Origin: Pseudarthrobacter sp. W1I19
GTDB taxonomy: Bacteria > Actinomycetota > Actinomycetes > Actinomycetales > Micrococcaceae
Reading direction: 5' to 3'
Length of the DNA stretch: 64,000 bases
Assembly (NCBI RefSeq): GCF_030817835.1
Contig: NZ_JAUSZR010000001.1
Span: 3,472,001 to 3,536,000, forward strand
How positions within the stretch are numbered: position 1 is the stretch's first letter; each line of letters opens with the position of its first letter. Positions 1 through 8,669 of this stretch are shown in pieces. A program made the translations under genes and the position numbers. The notes beneath the pieces were generated by a model, which was given only the letters and a program-made list of their open reading frames with translations, did not search any database and had not been told where the DNA came from.

Positions 1-1139
1 TGCGTGATGCCCATGGCCCAGGTGATGATTACTTTGTCTGCCTGCAGGTAGCGGTCCGCCAGTTCGTCGATTTCCTCCGAACGCAGCCCTGTGGCCTCAA
101 GGACGGTGGCTTCGTCCAGGGTGGCGAGGTGTGCCTTCAGTTCTTCAAGCCCCTGGCAGTGCTCCTCCAGGAACTGATGGTCCAGCACGGTGCCCGGTGC
201 CGCGGCTTCGGCGGCCAGGACCCGCTTGGAGACCGCCTGCAGCAGCGCCATGTCCCCGCCGAGCCGGATCTGCAGGAACTGGTCAGCCAGGTCCGTTCCG
301 TGGCCGATGATGCCCTTCACCCGCTGCGGATTCTTGTAGCGCATCAGGCCCGCCTCCGGCAGCGGGTTGACTGCAACGATCTGCGCGCCGGCGTCCTTGG
401 CTTCCTCCAGTGCGGTGAGCATCCGAGGATGGTTGGTCCCAGGGTTCTGCCCCAGGATGATGATCAGGTCAGCTTTTTCGAAGTCGTTGTAGGAGACCGT
501 GGCCTTGCCCACGCCGATGGTCTGGCCCATGGCCCAGCCGGAGGATTCGTGGCACATGTTGGAGCAGTCCGGCAGGTTGTTGGTGCCGTATCCGCGAATG
601 AACAGCTGGTACAGGAACGCTGCCTCGTTGGACGTGCGGCCGCTGGTGTAGAAGGCTGCCCGGTCAGGGCTTGGCAAGGAATTGAGCTTGTCCGCGATGA
701 TGCCGAACGCCTCGTCCCAGCCCACCGGCCGGTAATGGTCCTCGCCGGCCGGTTTGTACACGGGTTCGGTCAGGCGCCCCTGCATCCCCAGCCAGTACTC
801 TGACCTTTCCCGCAGTTCGCTGACGGGATGCTCGGCCCAGAACTCCGATGAGACCACTACCGGGGTGGCTTCCCAGGTGACAGCCTTGGCGCCGTTCTCA
901 CAGAATTCGAACGTCTTGCGGTGGCCCGGGTCCGGCCACGCACAGCTCATACAGTCAAAACCGTCCTTCTGGTTCAGCGCCAGCAGGGTTTTCCTGGACC
1001 GCTCCAGGCCCATGTGCTCCAGCGCAGGCTTCATGGAGTGATAGACACCGGGGACTCCGGCGGCCCAGGTTTTGGGGTGTCCGGTCACCTCAAGTTCGGA
1101 CTCGTCTGCCTCTTCAACCTTCGGATTTTTGCGCGCCAC
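1..1139 (-). CDS. FdhF/YdeP family molybdopterin oxidoreductase (3' end outside window)
   Basis: Partial gene: about 379 N-terminal codons are visible and it continues past the left edge. The start is GTG at 1139, preceded by GGAGGATGCAGC, a strong ribosome binding site. The protein reads as the FdhF/YdeP family of formate-dehydrogenase-like molybdopterin oxidoreductases. Seen: a CMSC Cys pair near residue 64, the NMCHESSG block around Cys196 in the region that normally supplies the molybdenum ligand, and the GQNPGTNHPRM cofactor-binding loop. YdeP-type members are cytoplasmic Mo-bisMGD proteins whose electron partner is often unknown. No fdhD or electron-transfer subunit lies to the right, so the physiological substrate cannot be read here. 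It is divergent from recQ across a 247-bp gap. Confidence 0.9.
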   Translation of the reverse strand, partial: MARKNPKVEEADESELEVTGHPKTWAAGVPGVYHSMKPALEHMGLERSRKTLLALNQKDGFDCMSCAWPDPGHRKTFEFCENGAKAVTWEATPVVVSSEFWAEHPVSELRERSEYWLGMQGRLTEPVYKPAGEDHYRPVGWDEAFGIIADKLNSLPSPDRAAFYTSGRTSNEAAFLYQLFIRGYGTNNLPDCSNMCHESSGWAMGQTIGVGKATVSYNDFEKADLIIILGQNPGTNHPRMLTALEEAKDAGAQIVAVNPLPEAGLMRYKNPQRVKGIIGHGTDLADQFLQIRLGGDMALLQAVSKRVLAAEAAAPGTVLDHQFLEEHCQGLEELKAHLATLDEATVLEATGLRSEEIDELADRYLQADKVIITWAMGIT

Positions 1140-1211
1140 GCTGCATCCTCCTTGCTTGGCCCGGTCCCGAAAATACCGTGCACCTGCCGCGGGACTGGTT
1201 CCCTTCCACAG

Positions 1212-1285
1212 TTGTTCACAGGTGGCCGGGAAGTCAAGGACGCGGGCGCCGGATGTGGATAACAGGAGCGCTCGACTTGTCCACA
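1212..1285. promoter_or_regulatory. Cluster of three DnaA-box-like 9-mers
   Basis: In the gap between the divergent oxidoreductase and recQ genes there are TTGTTCACA (1212-1220), TGTGGATAA (1254-1262, a perfect TTATCCACA box on the minus strand) and TTGTCCACA (1277-1285). Three boxes in 74 bp is denser than chance would give in high-GC DNA. They could be a DnaA-titration or DnaA-regulated promoter site. No AT-rich unwinding element or dnaA/dnaN genes are here, so this is not oriC. Confidence 0.5.
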
Positions 1286-1386
1286 TAGCCTGCGGACGGT
1301 GACCACGTTGTGTCCGGGCCGCGCTAGGCTGGTTACCTCGGCTGAAGCAAGCGGCCGCAGGATCCACCGTTGCGGAGCCGCTCCCT

Positions 1387-3114
1387 ATGCCCGACGATCG
1401 TGCCCTCGCCGCCCTGGCGGCCTCTTCCTTCTCCCTGCCCCGCCTCCGCGACGGCCAGCTGGCCGGAATGGCTGCCCTCGCAGGCGGCCGCGATGTCCTC
1501 GCGGTGATGCCCACCGGCTACGGCAAATCTGCTGTCTACCAGGTCGCGGCCCTGCACCTGAAAAACACGACGGGACGTCCCGCCGTCGTGGTTTCACCCC
1601 TCATTGCCCTGCAGGAAGACCAGCTGGACGGGCTGGCCGCGGATCTTGGTGCGGATGCCGCCGTCGCGATCAATTCCTCCCGTAGCGACGCGGAACTGGA
1701 AGCCGCGTGGCAGGCGGTTGAGAACGGCAGGGCCAGCTTCCTGTTCCTCGCCCCCGAACAGCTCGCCAAGCAGGAGACCCTGGACCGGATCGCGGACCTG
1801 GAGATCTCCATGTTCGTGGTGGACGAGGCCCACTGCGTATCCTCCTGGGGGCACGATTTCCGCCCCGACTACCTCAACCTTGGCAGCGTCCGTGAGCGCC
1901 TGGGCAACCCGCCGGTGGCAGCACTGACCGCCACTGCATCCCCGCCGGTGCGCGACGAGATCGCTGAACGGCTGCGTATGGAGGACCCGCTGGTCCTGGT
2001 CCATGGCTTCGACCGGCCCAACATCGGCCTCGATGTGGTCCGGCACCAGGAGGACAAGGGCAAACGCAAGGCAGTCCTGGAACAGGTCGCGGCGCTGGCC
2101 AGGGACCAGGGGCAGGGCCTGTTGTACGCCGCTACCCGCAAGGACACCGAGAAGTACGCGGCCAGTCTGGCCAAGGAAGGACTACGGGCGGAGGCGTATC
2201 ACGCCGGCCGTTCGGCTGCCGACCGGGAGCGGATCCACGAGCTGTTCCTCGACGACCAACTGGACGTGGTGGTTGCCACCACCGCTTTTGGCATGGGCAT
2301 CGACAAACCGAATGTGCGGTTTGTGGTGCATGCAGACATTCCGGAGTCGCTGGACGCGTACTACCAGGAGATCGGCCGGGCGGGGCGCGACGGCGAGCCT
2401 GCTTCGGCCATATTGCACTACCGCGCCGAGGACCTAGGCCTGCGGAAATTCTTCGGTACCAACTCCCCCGATCCGGACCGGCTGCTGGCTGTGCTGAAGG
2501 TCCTTAAGGCCGCGAAAGCGCCCGCTCCCAAGACGTCGGTGGCTGAACTGACCGGGTTCCCCGTGCGCCGCGTCACCGGCCTGGTCAACCAACTGGAGGA
2601 GGCGGGGGCAGTCACCACGGGCAAGCGCGGCATCCGGCTCACTTCCAAAGCCAAACTGCCCGCGCTGGTGCAGCGCGCCGTCGAACTGGCCGAGGCCCGG
2701 CAGCGCGTGGACCAGTCGCGGCTCACCATGATTCGTGGCTATGCGGAAACGGACAGTTGCCGGCGACAGTTCCTGCTGGGCTACTTCGGCGAGGATCTGC
2801 CGGAGCCGTGCGGCAACTGCGATGCCTGTGCTGGAGCCGCCGCCCAAGCGGATGCCGCCGGTGCAAAGGACTTGCACGACGGCGGGTCGGGCCCCGTGGG
2901 AAAGGGTTCCACTGGGAAGGGCTCATCCCGGCAGGCCTCCCCAAGTGCGGACGAGCAGTTCCCTTTGCAGTCGGCCGTCATCCATAAGGAGTGGGGTCCG
3001 GGGCTGGTGATGCGGCACGAGGACGACGTTATTACTGTCCTGTTCGAGCAGGAGGGGTACAAGACGTTGTCCCGTACCGCCGTCGTGGAGCATGAACTCC
3101 TGCGCCCTGCTTAG
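1387..3114 (+). CDS. recQ: RecQ family ATP-dependent DNA helicase
   Basis: 575-residue superfamily 2 helicase acting 3'-5' in DNA repair and recombination. Seen: Walker A MPTGYGKS (41-48), Walker B DEAHC (146-150) followed by the RecQ aromatic-rich loop [10 protein letters not shown] (151-160), motif [10 protein letters not shown], and a RecQ zinc site with Cys458, Cys475, Cys478 and Cys481. No HRDC domain is present. Instead the last ~45 residues ([10 protein letters not shown]... to the end) resemble the small barrel-like tail of UvrD/PcrA-type helicases. The ATG at 1387 follows a CGGAG. It stands alone, divergent from the oxidoreductase and followed by the terC-like gene in the same direction. 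Confidence 0.93.
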   Translation: MPDDRALAALAASSFSLPRLRDGQLAGMAALAGGRDVLAVMPTGYGKSAVYQVAALHLKNTTGRPAVVVSPLIALQEDQLDGLAADLGADAAVAINSSRSDAELEAAWQAVENGRASFLFLAPEQLAKQETLDRIADLEISMFVVDEAHCVSSWGHDFRPDYLNLGSVRERLGNPPVAALTATASPPVRDEIAERLRMEDPLVLVHGFDRPNIGLDVVRHQEDKGKRKAVLEQVAALARDQGQGLLYAATRKDTEKYAASLAKEGLRAEAYHAGRSAADRERIHELFLDDQLDVVVATTAFGMGIDKPNVRFVVHADIPESLDAYYQEIGRAGRDGEPASAILHYRAEDLGLRKFFGTNSPDPDRLLAVLKVLKAAKAPAPKTSVAELTGFPVRRVTGLVNQLEEAGAVTTGKRGIRLTSKAKLPALVQRAVELAEARQRVDQSRLTMIRGYAETDSCRRQFLLGYFGEDLPEPCGNCDACAGAAAQADAAGAKDLHDGGSGPVGKGSTGKGSSRQASPSADEQFPLQSAVIHKEWGPGLVMRHEDDVITVLFEQEGYKTLSRTAVVEHELLRPA

Positions 3115-3167
3115 GTAAGCATGCTTTCGGTAGGCTGGGAGGACACTGACGACGAAAGGCCCGCCGC

Positions 3168-4373
3168 GTGGAAGTACCTTCTTATGTCTGGACGCTGACC
3201 ATCGCAGGGATCGTTGGCCTGCTGGCTTTCGATTTCTTTTTCCATGTGCGGAAGGCCCACACACCCTCGCTGAAGGAATCGGCCACCTGGTCCGCGATTT
3301 ACGTCAGCATTGCACTGCTTTTCGGGCTGGGCGTGCTGCTGTTCGGCGGGCCAACGATGGGCACCGAGTACTTCGCCGGCTACGTCACGGAAGAAGCGCT
3401 CTCGGTTGACAACCTCTTTGTGTTCCTCATCATCATGGCCAGTTTCAAGGTGCCGCGGGCGCACCAGCAGAAGGTACTCCTGTTCGGCATCGTCTTCTCC
3501 CTGATCGCCCGCACGGCCTTTATTTTCGTCGGCGCCACCTTGATCAACCGGTTCGCCTGGGTGTTCTATATCTTCGGCCTGATCCTCCTGATCACCGCCG
3601 GAAACCTGCTGCGGCCCGAAAACCACGACGACGAGGACGCGGACGGGCTGGTGGTGCGGCTCGCCAAGAAGTTCCTCCCGGCATCGCAACACTACGACGG
3701 TGACAAGCTCTTCACCATTGAAAACGGCAAGCGCGTCCTCACCCCGATGCTCCTGGTGATGGTGGCCCTCGGCGGCACGGACCTTCTTTTCGCGCTGGAC
3801 TCCATCCCGGCGATCTTCGGCCTCACGCAGAACGTCTACATCGTCTTCACCGCTACGGCCTTCTCCCTGATGGGCCTGCGCCAGTTGTTCTTCCTGATCG
3901 ACGGACTGCTGGACCGGCTGATCTTCCTCTCATACGGCCTGGCCGTCATCCTGGGCTTCATCGGTGTGAAGCTGATCCTGCACGCCCTGCACGAGAACAC
4001 CCTGCCGTTCATCAATGACGGCCAGCATGTAAATGTAGTGGAGGTCAGCACGGAAGTCTCCCTGGGCGTCATCCTTGGTGTGCTGCTGGTGACCATCCTG
4101 GCCTCCGTTTTCAGCTCCAAGGGCAAAGCCAAGAACGCCGTCTCCGGTGCCAAGCGGCATGCCAACGAGTATTTGGACCTGAACTACGAGACGGACATGG
4201 CCGAACGGGACAAGATCTTCGCTGCCATGTGCCGCGAAGAGGACCAGATCCGCAAGCTGCCGGAGAAGTACAAAAAGCTCGTCCGCAACGAGACCGAGTT
4301 CATGAACCTGCTGCGCCGCGCGCACGCGGAGCACGACAAGGCACAGGTCCGGGCGGCGGCCAACGGGAGCTGA
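3168..4373 (+). CDS. TerC family integral membrane protein
   Basis: 401 residues with about nine membrane segments. The TerC signature is visible: the acidic intramembrane stretches EEALSVDNLFVF (near residue 80) and GGTDLLFALDSIPAIFG (near 205), both typical of TerC/Alx metal-ion transporters linked to tellurite resistance and manganese handling. The C-terminal ~90 residues form a charged cytoplasmic tail ending in EHDKAQVRAAANGS. The start is GTG at 3168 after GAAAGG. It lies 53 bp behind recQ and could be cotranscribed. No other ter genes are nearby, so a housekeeping metal role is more likely than a dedicated tellurite operon. Confidence 0.92.
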   Translation: MEVPSYVWTLTIAGIVGLLAFDFFFHVRKAHTPSLKESATWSAIYVSIALLFGLGVLLFGGPTMGTEYFAGYVTEEALSVDNLFVFLIIMASFKVPRAHQQKVLLFGIVFSLIARTAFIFVGATLINRFAWVFYIFGLILLITAGNLLRPENHDDEDADGLVVRLAKKFLPASQHYDGDKLFTIENGKRVLTPMLLVMVALGGTDLLFALDSIPAIFGLTQNVYIVFTATAFSLMGLRQLFFLIDGLLDRLIFLSYGLAVILGFIGVKLILHALHENTLPFINDGQHVNVVEVSTEVSLGVILGVLLVTILASVFSSKGKAKNAVSGAKRHANEYLDLNYETDMAERDKIFAAMCREEDQIRKLPEKYKKLVRNETEFMNLLRRAHAEHDKAQVRAAANGS

Positions 4374-4512
4374 CAGCTGTCCGCTGGCATGTTGGTCCCC
4401 GTCTGCCAGTGCCGGAATATCAGTCCCGCACCGGATTGTCAGTACCCCTTGCTAGGTTGGACTCAAGGCCACGGGAACCCTCCTCGGGCCTGGCTGTCGA
4501 TGGGGAGGCCCC

Positions 4513-7500
4513 GTGTTTTTGATTGAAGCTGCAGCCGCCGGTGCGCCGCCGGACCTGGTGTTTTCCGCCAGTGACCTGGTGGCGGCCAGCGAGTGCGAGT
4601 ACCGCGCGCTCCGGATCCTGGACGAGAAACTGGGCCGCTCCCCCAAGGCCGAATTTGACGCCGACGAGATGCAGGTCCGAGCCGGCAAGCTGGGCGACAA
4701 GCACGAGCAGACCGTCCTTGCCAGCCTGATCGCCAAGTACGGCGCATGGAATGCCAGCCGGGGAGCGGGCGTGTATTCCCTTGAGCGCGGCGAGAACCTG
4801 CGCGGGGAGCTCCAGGCCAAGCACGCGGAAACTGAGCTTGCCCTGCGCTCGGGGGCCGACGTCGTTTTCCAGGCAACGTTCTTTGACGGCGAGTTCCTGG
4901 GTTACGCGGACTTCCTGGTCAACGAGGCGGCCGGCACGGGCAGCCCCGGCCGTTACGAGGTTTGGGACACCAAGCTGGCCCGGCACGCTAAAGTGGGTGC
5001 CCTGCTGCAACTGGCAGCGTATGGGGACCAGCTCCTTGGGATGGGCCTGGAACCCTCCTCCACCGTGACCCTGGTGCTCGGAACCCGTGCGGGAGATGAC
5101 TGGCTTCGCAGCAGCCACTCCCTCCCGGACCTGCTGCCTGTTTTCCGGGAACGACGCCGGCGCTTCCGCCAGCTGACAGCGCAGCACCGCGCCGCTGATA
5201 CCACTGTGCAGTGGCAGCAGGCCGGGATCGTACACTGCGGCCGCTGCGACTATTGCTCCGAGCAGGTGCAAGAGCATCGGGACCTGCTGATGGTGGCCGG
5301 GATGTCTGTGGTGCAGCGCCGGAAGCTTCACGCCGCCGGCATCACCACCATCGACCAGCTCGCGGCCATGCCTGCTGACGACGCGAGGAACTCAGTGGTC
5401 CGGCTCCGGGCGCAGGCGCGGATGCAGCTGGGCCTGGATGCAGCCGCCGGGTCCAGGACGTTCACTAAAGACGGCCACCCGCACACAGTGTCATTCACGG
5501 TCCTGCCGGAGAACAGCATCGGGGCGCTCCCGGCACCCAGCCCGGGCGACATCTTCTTCGACTTCGAAGGCGATCCGCTCTGGCAGGACCCGGCCACGGG
5601 AGCGTGGGGCATCGAGTACCTCTTCGGGGTGATCGAGGCACCTGTTGCCGGGAGTTCCGGTGATCCTGTTTTCCGTCCGTTCTGGGCCCACTCCCGATCC
5701 GAAGAACGCCGGGCCTTCCTGGATTTCCTGGGCTATGTAGAGGAACGCCGCGCCCGGTATCCGGACATGCACGTCTACCATTACGCCGCCTACGAAAAAA
5801 CAGCCCTGCGAAACCTTTCACTGGCGCACCAGGCCGGTGAAGACACCGTGGACGCCTGGCTCCGCGAAGGCCTGCTCGTGGACCTCTACGCCACGGTGCG
5901 GCAATCCCTGCGCATTTCCGAAGCGTCGTACTCCATCAAGAAGCTCGAACCGCTGTACATGGGAGACAACCTGCGTTCCGGGGACGTCAAGGACGCCGGC
6001 GCCTCCGTAGTTGCATACGCCGCATACTGCGCGGCCCGTGATGCGGGGAACGAGGCGGAGGCGGCAACAATCCTGGCGTCCATCTCCGACTACAACCGGT
6101 ACGACTGCCTTTCCACACTCCGGTTGCGTGACTGGCTACTGGAAATCGCCGGGCCAGCCGGGACGGAACCTGCGTCAACGGCAGCTTCGAAAGCGCGGGC
6201 CGGTTCATCCGCTGGGACTGAATGGGATGAACGCAGGGAAGTGCCGGACGAGGCTGCCGGAACCCCTGAAACCCTCGAGGAGCGCCGGTTGCGGGAATAC
6301 TTGGCCGGCCTGCCGGACAACCGCCCCTGGACGGACGACGAACGTGCCATCGCCATGGTCGCCGCGGCTACCGGCTACCACCGCCGCGAACGCAAGCAGT
6401 TCTGGTGGCAGCACTTCGACCGGGTGGAAGCACCTATCGAGAACTGGTCCGATCAGCGGAATGTTTTTGTGGTGTCTTCGGCCGAAGTTACCTCGGAATG
6501 GGCGCTGGCCAAGCCGCGGGAACGCATGCGGACAAGGGTCCTTCGGCTGCGCGGCACCATGTCCGAGGGCTCGGACTTCAAAGCTGACTCAAAATGGTGC
6601 CGGCTCTACGATGCCCCTCCTCCGGAGGGGATGGTCGCTCCTGACGCCGCTCCCGGTTCCCGGGCGTATACCTTCGCGACCAGGATCAGTGAGGTCGCGC
6701 CTGCCCCGGACAATCCGGAGCACACTTTCATCACCATCGCCGAGCGGGAGACCGGCAAGGTTGCCGCTTACCCGCACCTGCCGGTGGCGCTCACAGAAGA
6801 CAAGCCGATACCTACGGACAGCATCGAAGCTGCCATCGCCGAGATTGCCGCCAGCGTCGGAGCGTCAGTGCCTTCGCTGCCGGCCCAGCCGGGACTCGAC
6901 ATCCTGCGCAAGCAATCCCCGCGCTTCCGGACCCTGCAGCAGCCCGTGGACGTCCCCCACGGCCCTGACGGTTCTGCCGATTACGCCGCGGCGATCACCG
7001 CGTCTGTCCGCGACCTCGACCGCTCCTACCTCGCCGTCCAAGGTCCCCCGGGTACGGGAAAGACCTACGTCGGTGCCCACGTCATCGGCAGGCTGGTGCG
7101 TGAGGGCTGGAAGATCGGCGTGGTGGGCCAGTCGCACAATGTGGTCGAGAACCTGCTCTGCTGTGCCATTGCTACCGGCGGGGTGGATCCGCGTGTCGTG
7201 GCGAAGAAGCTCGCGACACCGCACGACGTTCCCTGGCCGGCCACCGCCGAAGGCGACGTTGCACGGCTCCTGTCCTCGCCGGGCGGCTGCCTGGTGGGCG
7301 GCACCGCCTGGACCATGACGGGCAAGGAGGTGCCGGCAGGATCACTGGACCTGCTGGTTATTGACGAGGCCGGGCAGTTCTCCCTGGCCAACACCCTTGC
7401 TGTGTCCCAGGCCGCGAAACGGCTCCTTCTGCTCGGCGATCCCCAGCAACTGCCGCAGGTCACGCAGGGCGCACATCCCGAGCCCGTGGACGAATCAGCC

Positions 7501-8157
7501 CTGGGGTGGCTCGCCGCCGGGCACGCCACCCTGCCGGCCAACCTGGGATACTTCCTCGCGGACAGCTGGCGGATGCACCCCGAATTGTGCCGCGCCGTAT
7601 CCCGGCTCAGCTACGAGGGAAAGCTCCAGTCCGCTCCGGCGGCGTCCCAGCGCCAGCTGGAACAGCTTCCTCCGGGCGTGGAAACTGTCTTCGTCGATCA
7701 CAGCGGCAACGCCACAGCATCGAAGGAGGAAGCGGCAGAGGTGGTTCGCCAGGCGCGCCGCCACCTTGGGTTGAAGTGGACGCCGGGTGCGGACAGCGAG
7801 TCCCGTCCGCTGGGCCAGGAAGACCTGCTGGTGGTGGCCGCCTACAACGCCCAGGTCCACCTCATCCGGAAAGCCTTGGAGGAGGATGGCCTGCCGGACG
7901 TGCGGGTAGGAACGGTGGATAAATTCCAGGGCCAGGAGGCACCGGTGGTGCTGGTCTCGATGGCGTGCTCTGCGATCAGCGAGGCACCCCGCGGCGCCGA
8001 GTTCCTGCTGAACAGGAACCGCATCAATGTGGCGGTCTCCCGCGGGCAGTGGCGGGCAGTCATCATCCGCTCCCCCGAGCTCACAAATTACATGCCGCGC
8101 CGGCCCGCAGCACTCGAGGAACTCGGCGCCTTCATAGGGCTCAGTCCCCGGGAGTGA
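4513..8157 (+). CDS. TM0106 family RecB-like nuclease fused to SF1 helicase
   Basis: 1214-residue single-chain nuclease-helicase. The N-terminal third has the TM0106/RecB-like layout: Cys28, then the CGRCDYC cluster (Cys242, Cys245, Cys248), which matches the four-Cys iron-sulfur arrangement of Cas4/AddB-type nucleases. A DFEGDPLW block near 346-356 starts an RNase-H-like exonuclease domain. The C-terminal part is a UPF1/Dna2-like SF1 helicase: Walker A GPPGTGKT (844-851), Walker B VIDEAGQF (around 949-955), motif V VDKFQGQEAPVV and motif VI NRINVAVSRG. The start is GTG at 4513 with GGGGAGG four bases upstream. Family members have no settled physiological role; repair or nucleic-acid turnover is inference. 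Confidence 0.9.
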   Translation: MFLIEAAAAGAPPDLVFSASDLVAASECEYRALRILDEKLGRSPKAEFDADEMQVRAGKLGDKHEQTVLASLIAKYGAWNASRGAGVYSLERGENLRGELQAKHAETELALRSGADVVFQATFFDGEFLGYADFLVNEAAGTGSPGRYEVWDTKLARHAKVGALLQLAAYGDQLLGMGLEPSSTVTLVLGTRAGDDWLRSSHSLPDLLPVFRERRRRFRQLTAQHRAADTTVQWQQAGIVHCGRCDYCSEQVQEHRDLLMVAGMSVVQRRKLHAAGITTIDQLAAMPADDARNSVVRLRAQARMQLGLDAAAGSRTFTKDGHPHTVSFTVLPENSIGALPAPSPGDIFFDFEGDPLWQDPATGAWGIEYLFGVIEAPVAGSSGDPVFRPFWAHSRSEERRAFLDFLGYVEERRARYPDMHVYHYAAYEKTALRNLSLAHQAGEDTVDAWLREGLLVDLYATVRQSLRISEASYSIKKLEPLYMGDNLRSGDVKDAGASVVAYAAYCAARDAGNEAEAATILASISDYNRYDCLSTLRLRDWLLEIAGPAGTEPASTAASKARAGSSAGTEWDERREVPDEAAGTPETLEERRLREYLAGLPDNRPWTDDERAIAMVAAATGYHRRERKQFWWQHFDRVEAPIENWSDQRNVFVVSSAEVTSEWALAKPRERMRTRVLRLRGTMSEGSDFKADSKWCRLYDAPPPEGMVAPDAAPGSRAYTFATRISEVAPAPDNPEHTFITIAERETGKVAAYPHLPVALTEDKPIPTDSIEAAIAEIAASVGASVPSLPAQPGLDILRKQSPRFRTLQQPVDVPHGPDGSADYAAAITASVRDLDRSYLAVQGPPGTGKTYVGAHVIGRLVREGWKIGVVGQSHNVVENLLCCAIATGGVDPRVVAKKLATPHDVPWPATAEGDVARLLSSPGGCLVGGTAWTMTGKEVPAGSLDLLVIDEAGQFSLANTLAVSQAAKRLLLLGDPQQLPQVTQGAHPEPVDESALGWLAAGHATLPANLGYFLADSWRMHPELCRAVSRLSYEGKLQSAPAASQRQLEQLPPGVETVFVDHSGNATASKEEAAEVVRQARRHLGLKWTPGADSESRPLGQEDLLVVAAYNAQVHLIRKALEEDGLPDVRVGTVDKFQGQEAPVVLVSMACSAISEAPRGAEFLLNRNRINVAVSRGQWRAVIIRSPELTNYMPRRPAALEELGAFIGLSPRE

Positions 8158-8160
8158 AGT

Positions 8161-8185
8161 GTCCCAGGCGTGAGGGGCCTGGGAC
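8161..8185. terminator. Hairpin between convergent genes
   Basis: Perfect 9-bp stem GTCCCAGGC / GCCTGGGAC (8161-8169 and 8177-8185) with a 7-nt loop. It sits exactly between the stop of the nuclease-helicase and the stop of acylphosphatase on the other strand, so it probably serves both directions. There is no long T run. Confidence 0.65.
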
Positions 8186-8189
8186 GAAA

Positions 8190-8519
8190 TCAGCGGGCAT
8201 TGAAGCCGCGGAAGGTCCCCTCAGCTTCGGAGATGGAGTCCTCCACCCGTTCCACCCGGCCTGGTGTCCTGTCGGAATTCAGCCACTCCCGGAGCTCGTG
8301 GATCTTCCACTGCGGCCCCTCGGCAACCAAGCCGACTGAACCGTCGTCAAGATTCCTCACCTCGCCGGTGAGGCCCAGCTCCTCTGCCTTGCCCATTGTC
8401 CAGTAGCGGAATCCAACACCCTGCACCACGCCAAAAACGCGGGCAGTCAGCCGCACGGCCCCGGCACCAGGCGCAGCCGGATCAGGCTCTTCGGGCGGTG
8501 AACCTGCGTGCCTCGCCAT
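8190..8519 (-). CDS. acyP: Acylphosphatase
   Basis: 109-residue protein hydrolysing the carboxyl-phosphate bond of acylphosphates such as acetyl phosphate or 1,3-bisphosphoglycerate. The acylphosphatase signature GVVQGVGFRYW is intact, including the phosphate-binding Arg, and the catalytic Asn region follows in GEVRNLDDGSV. An 18-residue Pro/Ala-rich tail precedes the domain, slightly longer than the usual ~90-residue enzyme. The ATG at 8519 was chosen because GGGAAGG lies just upstream (8524-8531); a longer reading frame to 8573 has no comparable site. Confidence 0.93.
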   Translation of the reverse strand: MARHAGSPPEEPDPAAPGAGAVRLTARVFGVVQGVGFRYWTMGKAEELGLTGEVRNLDDGSVGLVAEGPQWKIHELREWLNSDRTPGRVERVEDSISEAEGTFRGFNAR

Positions 8520-8586
8520 GGGTGCCTTCCCCTCTTTCGCCGGCTTACTGGCCCACAAATTCTCGCGGGGCACTGTCCCACAACCA

Positions 8587-8662
8587 ACCCTCCCAACTGA
8601 GTCGCAGTTAACGCTCCGAAAACGGGTTTTCGCAACGTTAACTGTCAGTCAGTTGGGAGGGT
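8587..8662. repeat. 76-bp intergenic palindrome with nested hairpin
   Basis: Arms 8587-8613 and 8636-8662 are 27 nt each and pair at 24 positions; the three mismatches sit together in the middle. The 22-nt loop itself contains a perfect hairpin, CGAAAAC-GG-GTTTTCG (8617-8632). The outer ends read ACCCTCCCAACTGA and TCAGTTGGGAGGGT. It ends 8 bp before the stop of the winged-helix/X25 gene and about 67 bp upstream of acyP. The length, symmetry and lack of a T tract make it look more like a REP/MITE-type repeat than a simple terminator, although it could also terminate transcription. Confidence 0.75.
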
Positions 8663-8669
8663 AAGGCGG

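Noticed and set aside
1212..1285. Chromosomal replication origin
   Set aside because: Only three boxes, no AT-rich unwinding stretch and no dnaA, dnaN or gyrB genes.
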